Source: Setoptus koraiensis (Eukaryota > Arthropoda). Taken from it: 64,000 bases of DNA. How positions within the stretch are numbered: position 1 is the first letter of the stretch; every line of letters starts with the position of its first letter. The position numbers were made by a program, and so were the translations under genes. The stretch is from positions 21,576,001-21,640,000 of the forward strand of contig CM106585.1 in NCBI GenBank assembly GCA_048013815.1, written 5' to 3'. The notes beneath the pieces are model-generated. The model worked only from the letters and a program-made list of their open reading frames with translations. It made no database searches and was not told the DNA's origin. Positions 49,365 to 58,773 of the stretch are shown here, piece after piece.

Positions 49365-49625
49365 GATTTTTCAATAGTGTGTGATGAATTCATCAATGAT
49401 TATTAAATCATCTAGCTTTTAATGTTGAATAATAACAACAATTTTCTTGATTATATAAATAATAATGCTAATTTTAAGTTCGAAAGTTTATACTCGTCGA
49501 ACATAATGACTAAAACTTATAAAGACTTGGAAATGAAAAGGAAGGGGTTATAAAGTAGTAACTGTTTTTGCGTTCTTTGCTAGTGGTCTTTGATACATAA
49601 AGAATGATTAAGTCTATGGCACCAC

Positions 49626-49862
49626 CTAAGTTGTATGATATCTCTTCATTAGGGTGAGAGTGGCGTTATTTAACTGTGGTCCAAATAGTGGATTCATTTG
49701 GGATAAATAGGCGCAGAGCCATATCAGATAACAACAAATAGCGGTCATGGACAATCCTGTCTGGATGACACCCTGATTAGGTCCTTTGGGTACGAAAAAT
49801 CTCAGAACGATACCCACAACGCCCCAAAGAACTGTGAAAAATATCCATGATAAAGCTCCCAT
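49626..49862 (-). CDS. ATP6V0E: V-type proton ATPase subunit e
   Basis: Small membrane subunit of the V0 sector of the proton pump of endosomes and lysosomes. The 78-residue protein has two hydrophobic helices (about 5-27 and 33-55) and the family motifs [12 protein letters not shown] and [13 protein letters not shown], the latter with the conserved glycosylatable Asn. Length matches the roughly 80 aa of animal orthologues. It is convergent with fumarase, with 261 bp between the stop codons. Confidence 0.94.
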   Translation of the reverse strand: MGALSWIFFTVLWGVVGIVLRFFVPKGPNQGVIQTGLSMTAICCYLIWLCAYLSQMNPLFGPQLNNATLTLMKRYHTT

Positions 49863-50987
49863 CTTTTTCTTCTATTATAATAATAATGGTGTGTTCAGGT
49901 TATATGTAATGTATAGTTGTATGATAATATTTAATTTTTAAGCAATTATATAAGAGGATAATCAGCTCCAGCTGTTACCTTTGTGGATTAAATCAAGGAG
50001 ATGTAGGACTTATAGAGTCAGCCATTAGTTGACAATGATTGAAATATATGTACCATGTTAGTTTTTTCCAATGATTTCTCGGTCACTTTTTTTCCTCCGC
50101 CAGGGGCGCATAGAGCGCATTAAAGTGCGTAACAAATTCTAGGGTGCTTCGTGTAATGTTTATTTATTTTGATTTACTGAGCATACATGGGAGCGAGATG
50201 CTGCAACCGCTTTTGATAATATCAATTTGATGTTCTGGTACCCATAAGCTGAATCAAGTGCGCCGCCCTGGCGGATTTAAGAAAAAGCGACCGGAAAGCT
50301 ATTGAAAAAAACGCACACAGTACAAAACACTGATGAAGGCGCAAGCACAAATACATCCATTGTGAGAAATGCATTGAGAATGCTACATTGCGCAGCAGCA
50401 TATCTGTGCATGTACTTTGTGTTTTGCCAGAGTAATCACGTTAATTCAAAGAAAGGTCGCTTGGTGACGCTTCGCCATATCATTATAGCAGTATGTAGTT
50501 GCACAGAGGTCTCGTGCTAAAGTTGATGATACACAATATGTAAAACACAACACAATAATTGTTCAACATTTAACAAGACACTTGTTAGCTAGTCCCATAC
50601 GCCTCTGAGCTTGTAAAGCGTCCTCAAGCGGAGTTTTTTCAAGCTCGAACTGTGTTGATAATACACTCAAGGTACAATCACATAGCACAGTATGATTACT
50701 AATAGTAATAGTAGTATCGTAATGTTAGTAGTGGTAATAGTAATAGTAGAATATTTCATATATTATTAGTGTTGCAATAACTATATGCAGGGTGTAACAA
50801 TCTATTTAAAGCATCCATAAATTATTATAATATTAATATAATTAATGTTATATAATATTATCAATATAATATAATTAATTATTGCCGCACTATTATCAAA
50901 TATTATTATTTCTTAGTAGAGAAATATTCAAAGGACTAGAAAAAGAAGAAAGTAATTAACCATTTGGTGTCATTTTACCTTGAATCA
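49863..50987. other. Divergent intergenic region between V-ATPase e and RAB1
   Basis: Contains the inverted-repeat element at 50096-50275 and, from about 50690, a very AT-rich stretch of TAATAG, ATTATAATATTAAT and similar words that leads up to the RAB1 start. A 72-codon frame (50302-50520) shows nothing recognisable. Confidence 0.5.
50096..50275. mobile_element. Candidate MITE with terminal inverted repeats
   Basis: The left end TCCGCCAGGGGCGCA (50096-50110) is the near reverse complement of the right end TGCGCCGCCCTGGCGGA (50259-50275), with a two-base difference. The interior (about 150 bp) encodes nothing. The first 28 bases resemble 9064-9092, and TCCGCCAGGGGCG recurs in reverse at 54353-54341, so the sequence is dispersed. 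I could not identify a convincing target-site duplication. Confidence 0.6.
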
Positions 50988-51800
50988 ATGAATATGAATC
51001 CCGAGTATGACTACCTATTCAAATTATTATTGATTGGAGATTCTGGTGTAGGTAAAAGCTGCCTACTGCTCAGATTTGCCGATGATACTTACACAGAGTC
51101 TTACATTTCCACCATTGGCGTTGATTTCAAAATACGCACTATTGAATTGGATGGCAAAACTATAAAGCTACAAATTTGGGATACAGCAGGCCAGGAGAGA
51201 TTCAGGACCATCACATCGTCATATTATCGAGGCGCTCACGGTATAATTGTCGTCTATGATGTGACTGATTTAGATTCATTTAATAATGTTAAGCAATGGC
51301 TACATGAAATTGATCGTTACGCCTGCGATAATGTCAACAAATTACTAGTTGGAAACAAATGTGACATGTCAGCTAGAAAGGTTGTAGACTACAACACAGC
51401 TAAAGAGTTTGCTGAGCAACTCGGTAAGTTATCTATGTCAACTAAATATTCGCGAGAAATTTGTATATATTAATCATTATAGTGGACAATTAATAGACTC
51501 TATTTAGTCTTTGTTTATGGAAATAATTCGAGTTTAATATTGATTCGAAAATATTGATATCATCTTCTCATCTTCTGATCATATCATGTAAATCTTGTAT
51601 GTATGTATATAGGTATTCCCTTCCTTGAAACATCAGCTAGAACATCAACAAATGTGGAACAGGCATTCTTGACTATGGCCGCTGAAATAAAGAATCGAGT
51701 TGGCCCAGTTGGAGCCGCAGGCGGTCCCTCGTCGGGCCAAGCAGACCGAATAAATCCGTCATCAACTCCAATTAAGTCGCAGTCGTCGGGTTGCTGTTAA
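50988..51800 (+). CDS. RAB1: RAB1 small GTPase, two exons
   Basis: Regulates ER-to-Golgi traffic. Exons are 50988-51423 and 51613-51800 (207 aa), joined CTC-G / GT-ATT through donor GTAAGT and acceptor TATAG. Motifs: P-loop GDSGVGKS (17-24), switch I region [14 protein letters not shown], switch [27 protein letters not shown] and ETSA for guanine binding, and a C-terminal Cys-Cys for geranylgeranylation. The sequence [18 protein letters not shown] is nearly identical to animal Rab1. Of two adjacent ATGs (50988, 50994) I used the first. A polyadenylation signal AATAAA lies at 51937-51942, beyond the last exon of NUDC on the other strand. Confidence 0.97.
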
Positions 51801-51831
51801 AAATCTAATCATGCACATTCAAGATGACATT

Positions 51832-52582
51832 CTAGTTGAATTTACACTTGGAGAAGTCCATCTCGGGATGCTGCTCCATGAACCTAATATTATCAATTAA
51901 TATATAAAAAAAATTTATATCATAATAAGTAACTTGAATAAATATTGGAGAATGAATTTGTAACACTTTGGTAACCAGCACAATCTTTCATTCCCAGTGC
52001 CAATCAAGTCTACGATTTAGCTCTTTTTACTCAGTTAATCAGAATACCTATAACTCTTACAGATACATGTTGATCAGTGTAGGGCGGATGTCGGTTCTAG
52101 AAAAAAAAAATGAGTACTTACTTCTTCAAGGTCTCTTGTTTCTTTTGTTCATCCGAAGTTGGTTTACCCATCTCTCTTTGACGCTGATCATACATCATTT
52201 TTTCTACCATAGCTCTGGTCTCGCCCTCTAGATCGCTTAATTTTGAAGAATCCGGGTTGATTTTTTTTGTGTCAATTTCTGGGTCAGTGGTGATAATCTT
52301 TGGCCACCATTCCATGGTATTGATCTTAAACAGAGTTATTGAGACCAGACCTTTATCAATTGTCCAGGAACTTTCGGCAGGCTTTATTTCGCCGTACAAC
52401 TCACCACTGATTACTGGTTCTTGGCCTTTTATGCCCACCGTCAGACCATTCTTCGTTATTTTAACATCCAAATCACGAGATTTTGTTGTGGGTGGAAATG
52501 GAATCTCTATCTCTAGCTCACTCAACTGTTGACTAAATTTATATTTCTCATAATCTCCTCCGTGTCCCTTGTTCGGTTCCAT
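51832..52582 (-). CDS. NUDC: NUDC nuclear-migration / Hsp90 co-chaperone protein, short N-terminus
   Basis: NudC proteins stabilise dynein-pathway clients through a p23-like CS domain. Exon 1 is 52582-52122 and ends AAG-AA at GTAAGT. I found the last exon at 51883-51832 after ATATTAG: it restores KFMEQHPEMDFSKCKFN-stop, which matches the NUDC C-terminus. The intron is 238 bp and the product about 170 aa. The CS domain (about 18-110) has GLTVGIKGQEPVI, ELYGEIKPAESSWTI and NTMEWWPKI; then TDPEIDTKKINPDSSKLSDL and MVEKMMYDQRQ. Animal NUDC is about 330 aa, so the N-terminal dimerisation and coiled-coil half is absent. The 377 bp up to UBA5 leave little room for it, though a small upstream exon behind an AATACAG acceptor is possible. 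Confidence 0.9.
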
Positions 52583-52959
52583 ATTGTAGAGTTTTCGAAA
52601 ATGGTTATCAAGTAGACTGTATTGAAAGTTTAATCAAGAGGCGTTGAAAGTATAATCAAGAGATGTTGAGGGATTGATGTACAAACAATAATGATTTTTG
52701 TATTGTTATTCGAAACGTGCATCGTTTCACGTTGTATCCACAGCAACTGCTTCTATACCATGAAAATGCGCTATGGAGCTGTGCCTAGTTTTAAAAATTT
52801 TCGCGCGAGTCCATTGTGGATATTCAACGATGAACAATAATCGCGATACAAAATAAGAAATAACAAGAATATGATTTACCTTTTTATATAATTTATTAAA
52901 TTATCTTTTTTAATCAATAAAATATGTCCTTTTAGGCCGCACTTCTGGTCTGGAATGTA

Positions 52960-54117
52960 TCATAGATCCTTCATTTGTGCCATCAGCTCATCAATAGATT
53001 GAGAAGGCTCTTCTACAACATTGTCATCAACGACATCATCGCCTTTATTGCACGTTTCTTGTGGTTTTATATAGGCATACTGTAAACCCTTGGTAACATT
53101 GAAAGATTTTTCATCCTCTTCATGAGATTCAACTATTTCAATACCCCATTCATTTGGCTCTATTTTATCAACTGATTTTGGCTCTTCTTTGATTTCCGCT
53201 GGCTTCAACATGGCTGAATCCTTTTGCTTCTTGGTATACTCTGCTTGACGCTCTAGGCAAAATCTGTCACTACAACCAGGATTCGGTTTCATGGCCCATG
53301 TCGGGAAAAAGTCCTCCAAAGCATTGTATCCAAGATAGGGAGTTACCTTTCCGAATTTCAAAAGATATTTGAGAGAATTTTGAACAAGTAAACCAGCCAC
53401 TATGGCCATTGTGGTTGGCAAACTAGCGGCACAAACTCCTTCTTTTTTCAGAGTTCTCTCATCAATGTTGGAGGCAACAACAAGGGGCGGAGCACAAGCA
53501 AAACAAGCGGTTTCGCCGGGTTTCAAAAGTTGAATATGTCCTGAAACAGCATTCTCGCTAACGCCTGATTCCATCCAAATCTGTCCGAGTTCGTTGCATG
53601 CTCTATTGATAGTCATTCTTGCCTCAAAATTGTCTACGCAGCTTAGAACTAAATCAACGCTTGATAATTGTTCGTCATTGCTATCACTAGTGGATAGTTT
53701 AGCACCATGCTGTATTCTGTCTAGTAGATGAACGTAATTGTCCACCTTTGTCACATCATAATTGTAAAATTCAAATTCCACATCAGGATTGATAAAAGAG
53801 AGAGTCTTCACTGCAGCTTCCACCTTAGACATGCCTTGCTGATGTGGCTGATAAAATAGACGATTCATGTTGGCCAGTTCCACCTTATCATAGTCGTAGA
53901 GAATCAATTTACCGATGCCGCAACGAGTCAGCATTTCTGCGGCGACAGATCCAACACCGCCAACGCCAACGATAATAACTGTAAATTGTCTGATGTTTTC
54001 ATAATTTTCCACGATTGCCATACGTTTTAGAGCCATCAATCTTGAGTAGGGATTGGTGTCCACCACTTCATCGCTCATATTGGCTATTCTAGATCGATTG
54101 GGTTGCTGATTATCCAT
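52960..54117 (-). CDS. UBA5: UBA5, E1 enzyme for UFM1
   Basis: Activates UFM1 with ATP and passes it to UFC1; ufmylation acts mainly at the ER and ribosome. The 385-residue intronless protein carries the adenylation glycine motif GVGGVGS (51-57), the zinc-binding pairs Cys205-x2-Cys208 and Cys282-x4-Cys287, and the catalytic Cys229 in [14 protein letters not shown]. The tail has the UFM1/LC3-interacting motif EWGIEIV (323-329) and a C-terminal UFC1-binding helix [11 protein letters not shown]. Length fits animal UBA5 (about 400). An alternative start is Met14 ([13 protein letters not shown]), the more conserved part. A polyadenylation signal on this strand lies at 52897-52892. Confidence 0.96.
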   Translation of the reverse strand: MDNQQPNRSRIANMSDEVVDTNPYSRLMALKRMAIVENYENIRQFTVIIVGVGGVGSVAAEMLTRCGIGKLILYDYDKVELANMNRLFYQPHQQGMSKVEAAVKTLSFINPDVEFEFYNYDVTKVDNYVHLLDRIQHGAKLSTSDSNDEQLSSVDLVLSCVDNFEARMTINRACNELGQIWMESGVSENAVSGHIQLLKPGETACFACAPPLVVASNIDERTLKKEGVCAASLPTTMAIVAGLLVQNSLKYLLKFGKVTPYLGYNALEDFFPTWAMKPNPGCSDRFCLERQAEYTKKQKDSAMLKPAEIKEEPKSVDKIEPNEWGIEIVESHEEDEKSFNVTKGLQYAYIKPQETCNKGDDVVDDNVVEEPSQSIDELMAQMKDL

Positions 54118-55574
54118 TTTATCGCCCTATTTTAGAACTATGATGGATGAGTTATAATGATAAGGATGAAATATTTAGATACTAAAGATACCTGTTGGAT
54201 CTATGGCTAGTGCAATAATAATTTAACAATATGATGACAGCTCATGCGACTAATATCGTGTCCATTGTGCAGCTGCTGTATGCACTGTATATGCTGAATT
54301 ATGCAGTACGTTAGTAGCTCTATCAGGTAGGAGTTTGGAACGCCCCTGGCGGATTATTTCAACATCTATGTTTACTTTCTTGAGAATGACGTAATCATTG
54401 AGAGTTCACCAATATTTCGAATTCTCGAAGATAATACGGTCTGCTAAATTTTTGATGAGCAAGAAAGCAAAATATGAAGCATGCCAGTGGTTAGAAAATT
54501 TCGGATTGGGGATGCGAGACAACTAGCAGAAAGGATCTACAACAGCATAAGGCTTTCTCGACCACTATAGATGGCATTTGAATGCGATTTATTTGTATAT
54601 TGTCTCGATGAAGCTTTTTGAAACCGTATGGACTGTTACTGTGTGATACTAATATTTATTCATCGGCACGTCGTGAACGACGCAGTTATCTGTTAGCCCG
54701 ACATGTTCTTACATGGTGCACATAAATGATAGACAAATAGAGATTCCTAGTATTATAGAGTTTCATTTCAATGTAAACCAATACACTTTAATTTAGACCG
54801 GACTCAACACAAGGGATCCCTGCGTATCCTCCTGACAGTCGGGAATTGTGGAAATTCAACTTCCGGAGACTTGCGAACATATGTAAGATTCATGAAGGTT
54901 CATTAGCATAGTAGCAACAACATGGGCGATGATTTTGTCATAAACAGGCGAACCTTCGACCAGGTGGGAGGCCCGGTTGGACGATCGAATAGGAACCACG
55001 CTCAATTTGGATATATTTGAGGAGGGTAGTGTGCACTGATGACCGAACGAGTATTCCGGAATTGCAGAAATTCTTCATTCCCGAGATACCTGAGATACCA
55101 CTCATTGAGTATTTTAGGGTGTTGGGATCAGGCTGAAATTGCCGGATATAAAAGATATAAGCTAGGTTTTTAGTCTCCGGTATGAAGATTGGCGAGACAA
55201 CCCGATCAACAGACAAGCGACCCTACTCATGAGCGACATTTCAGACGAGAGAAGGGCCGCTACTACGACGGGTTTCGCCCTCATCTCTCCACTCACATGA
55301 CTGCATTCCATACACGGGCATAGATGTAGAATCAGACTGTTTGCTGTGAACTTCCATCTCTGTCGTAAAATATCTCGACGACCGGAAGTTGAATTAGTCT
55401 CCAATCGACTGCATTGCACTCTGCGTGCTTGAGTTGAGCAGTATACTGAGTTTCAAGCGTGTATCTTTTAATCTTCTTGTAACCCGAACCGGAGTTTTCC
55501 GAAATCAGAGTGTGGTGCTGTTGGATACAATACCTAATTGTCATCAAATAGACAGATGCACACATAGGTGCTAA

Positions 55575-55722
55575 CAAGGAACCCTACGTAGGTGTTGGAC
55601 TCCTTTTGGGCTATGCTTAGCCTATCTGTTCTCGGCTGGTCGAGCTGACAAGGAAACCTACTTAGGTGTTTGACTCCTTTCGGGTTGTACGTAGCCTGGC
55701 TGTTCTCGGCTGATCAAGCTGA
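55575..55722. repeat. 74-bp direct tandem duplication
   Basis: Copies 55575-55648 and 55649-55722 both start CAAGGAA.CCTAC and end GTTCTCGGCTG.TC.AGCTGA. By eye roughly four fifths of the positions agree, so the duplication is not recent. Confidence 0.85.
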
Positions 55723-57056
55723 AGAAGAATTCGCTATTCCTACGCCCTGTTTTTGTTTTGTTTTTGCAATAATCTAAGTAAAAATTAAATACTTCTGAGT
55801 GGCTCTTCCCTACAGTGAATGTCGCCAAGAGCACTGACTCGCCGAAAATTTGCGTATTCAGCAAAATTTAGGGAGGTTCCCTTGTCAGCACAAATACGCT
55901 AGTCATATACCCGTTTTTTGTCGTTTTTCTGCAATATTCACAGTAAAAATTAGTTTGTTTCTAACAATCTCTCACACCTTAGAAAGTTGTAGGTCTGAGT
56001 TTGCACCTCATCAAATAAGTCCCACCACCTCATGGTTTGCACGAACCAACCAAAAAATACCTGTTCGTTATTATCGAAGATATCTACGTATCTTGGAACA
56101 GCTCTGCTTGGATGACACGTGATATTCAGGATGAGATAATCACCAGAATCCGCCAAGCCAATCTAAGCTAGCTGGGGTATCGCCTGGTAGGGCGTCCCTC
56201 GAATCCAGGCAACCGCCAAGGGCGGTGTTTGATAATTTGGTATTTTTGATATTTCAGGTTTCGTTAATTCGTACCTTTTTCGTTGATTTGATTCTTTGTC
56301 GAACGAGTTCGCTGGCAAGAACACACGTTCGTTGAGGTGACACCAATTCATCGAAAAGCAGTGGCTTGTCAGAAACGATTTCTCGAAAATCGAAATATCA
56401 GCCTAATTCCCATGTCATCATATTCAGGATTGATAGCCTAGTCATGATGATCGCAAAAATTACGAAGATCGTGGGCTTGAGAATGGCATATTATTTAGCT
56501 CACAATCTGGAGAGTTCACGGAAGCTATAGGCGGGTGGATACGAGTGAACCACTAAAGAGGTTTACCATGTGAGTCACGTGGATAGATTATTATTCCGAC
56601 CTAATAGCAAATAAGAAGGATAATGCACTGTTGTTCTCTATTTTCGCTGCGATCTCTCTTGGCGATGAGTACTATCGCCGCAGAGTAATTACAGATACAA
56701 TTGTGAGGTGGTGTTCTGTGGCACAGAGTCTGTGCTAACAATGCGCCGCACGCGCTTTTTCCACCTGGTGGATAGAGCCATCACTAACTCGAATCTTGTA
56801 AGAAGAGGAGAACTGCGCCAAAATGAAGAATAATAAAACCATTGTGGTGTTAGATGCTTTCATAAGAAGCTGCAGAGCCATCAACTGGTTAAACACCTAT
56901 AGATTCTATTGGCTTCGAAAAGTGTAAATCTTATACACCCACGGCACAATTGATGGCACACTAGAGGCATCGTGTGCCCAATAAAAACAGATTACTGCTA
57001 TATGCTGCATGGGCTCACTAAACAACAGTTATGATCGCCAGCTACTTCTAATATAT

Positions 57057-57096
57057 TATACCATATATACATATAAATATATGTATATATGGTATA
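57057..57096. repeat. AT-rich perfect palindrome, 19-bp arms
   Basis: TATACCATATATACATATA at 57057-57075 is followed after AA by its reverse complement, ending GTATATATGGTATA at 57096. It is the centre of a wider AT-dinucleotide tract to about 57150. Confidence 0.85.
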
Positions 57097-57511
57097 TATA
57101 AATATATATAGATATAAATTCATATATGCTGATATGTATATCTATACAATATACAATGCACCATATACAACCCTGAATAAATCAATGATAAATATCCAGA
57201 TATTTACATGAAATATTTATACAGACATACAATTTATTATATAAAGGACGAGAAAAAAAATAAGAAAAGAAAACTAGATCAGATTGTGTACACGAGAAGA
57301 CACGCACAATCTCACACAAGAGAAGATATGAGAGAGAAAGAGAGAGGGGTCACATACATACTTATCAGTTGTAAAACATGAACGATATATTCAGGATACC
57401 TCGTTATTATTCTATTATTGTCTTATCGATCTCACAACACATATTATTATTATCGTTATCATTATTATTACTATTGTTATTTTCATAATCTTCGTGAACA
57501 TACTTAGTGAC

Positions 57512-58666
57512 ATGAAAGTTCCATGGTTCATTAGAAAAGTCTTCCAAGGATCATTTGGAACGCACAGTAGAAGCAATAGCACTGACTCAACTGCCTCAAC
57601 TAATTCGCAACAACAAAACAGTACCAATACCGAGGATCACCAAAACAAGCACACCAACAACTCGCATTTGACTTACTCAACAAACCCCTCACAAGGCCAA
57701 CCCCAAAATCAGATGACTCTAGCCACTGCAACAAATCAAGAGGCTTTGCAATACTCCTGCCCTGTAACACATTTTGTTGGTAGTCTATTTCGATTGCATA
57801 GTCTGGCCGAGTTTGACATGCTTGCGGAAACTGTTTTGGCCAATCGTCGGGACAAATTAGAACAACTGGTACTCAATAGATACAATAAAACCCAGGATGA
57901 GCTCTCGATAGCGTTATCGTTTGCCAAAATTGTATCCAATTCACAGATGGATGAACTAGCTAGAGTATTTATCACATTGCTAGACTCCAAACAATTACTA
58001 ACTACATTCCTACAGAATATGTTCTACAAGGAAGTTGAAAATTCAGATTGTATGCAGACACTATTCAGAGGCAACAGCCTTGCCAGCAGAGTCATGTCTC
58101 ATTGCTTCAGGATATTTGGTGCCAATTACCTCAAAGCACTCTTAAGGCCGCACATCGAACCACTCACTTTCGAATCAGCATCGAATATGAATAACATTTC
58201 GTATGAAATAGATTCCGCGCGTTTTATCGAAACTGATGCAGACATCGAAGAGAACCGTAGAAACTTATTAACGCTAACTGAGCAAGTTCTTTATTCTATA
58301 TTGAGCTCAGCGTCAGAATTCCCACCACAACTTAAATCTATGTGCATATGCCTTCATCAAGTATTATGCAAAAAATACCCCCATGCAACTAACAATCTCA
58401 TAGCCGTTGGCACTGTGATATTTTTACGTTTCATTAACCCTGCTATAGTTTCGCCTTATGAATCTAGCATTGTTGACAAACAACCCTCACAAAAGAATCT
58501 TAGAGGACTCATGCTCGTTTCAAAGATTTTACAAAATATAGCTAACAACGTAGAGTTTGGCAAAGAAGGACACATGTTACCATTCAACGATTTTGTTAGG
58601 AATCATTTCGAACCACTAAGAGCATGGGTCTCCGAAATTATCACAGAAAGACTGGTCGAGAGTTAA
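57512..58666 (+). CDS. Stand-alone neurofibromin-type RasGAP domain protein
   Basis: Predicted Ras GTPase activator. The 384-residue intronless frame has a low-complexity Ser/Asn/Gln/Thr N-terminus (about 15-75) followed by a complete GAP-related domain. It shows the closest resemblance to neurofibromin: TLFRGNSLASRVM with the arginine finger Arg186, EFPPQLKSMCICLHQVL, FLRFINPAIVSPYESSI and LRGLMLVSKILQNIANNVEFGKEGHMLPFNDFV. The protein stops about 25 residues after the domain; there is no Sec14-PH module or the flanking regions that make neurofibromin about 2,800 aa. The frame stays open upstream of the ATG through ATT triplets, which I read as AT-rich non-coding DNA, and an ACTTAG acceptor sits two bases before the ATG-containing TGACATG, so a 5' exon is possible. 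AATAAA lies at 58692-58697. Confidence 0.87.
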   Translation: MKVPWFIRKVFQGSFGTHSRSNSTDSTASTNSQQQNSTNTEDHQNKHTNNSHLTYSTNPSQGQPQNQMTLATATNQEALQYSCPVTHFVGSLFRLHSLAEFDMLAETVLANRRDKLEQLVLNRYNKTQDELSIALSFAKIVSNSQMDELARVFITLLDSKQLLTTFLQNMFYKEVENSDCMQTLFRGNSLASRVMSHCFRIFGANYLKALLRPHIEPLTFESASNMNNISYEIDSARFIETDADIEENRRNLLTLTEQVLYSILSSASEFPPQLKSMCICLHQVLCKKYPHATNNLIAVGTVIFLRFINPAIVSPYESSIVDKQPSQKNLRGLMLVSKILQNIANNVEFGKEGHMLPFNDFVRNHFEPLRAWVSEIITERLVES

Positions 58667-58773
58667 ACTTATTTACTAACGTTAAATAGAAAATAAAGCC
58701 TTATGAACAGCGTTCGTCACTAATAGGAAATTTAATTAGTAAAGAATGAAGAGGGAATGTCTCTGCAAATATT

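Larger units (their letters stand above)
54118..57511. other. Intergenic region with decayed repeats
   Basis: This 3.4 kb segment between UBA5 and the RasGAP gene is less AT-rich at 54.8-56.4 kb and contains a 74-bp tandem duplication (55575-55722), a second pair of related segments (about 55735-55800 and 55905-55970, both with TTTTTG...GCAATA...AGTAAAAATTA), a CGCCCCTGGCGGA word at 54341 and an AT palindrome at 57057. Short frames of 60-96 codons show no domain. It may be a degraded transposon. Confidence 0.5.

Noticed and set aside
52084-52122. TTTTTTTTCTAG near 52099 as the acceptor for the NUDC donor
   Set aside because: The intron would be only about 25 bp and the resulting frame does not match NUDC; the site at 51884 restores the family C-terminus.
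57371-57511. Open extension upstream of the RasGAP ATG encoding an Ile-rich hydrophobic stretch
   Set aside because: Made of ATT/ATC triplets like other AT-rich spacers; not taken as a membrane anchor without transcript support.
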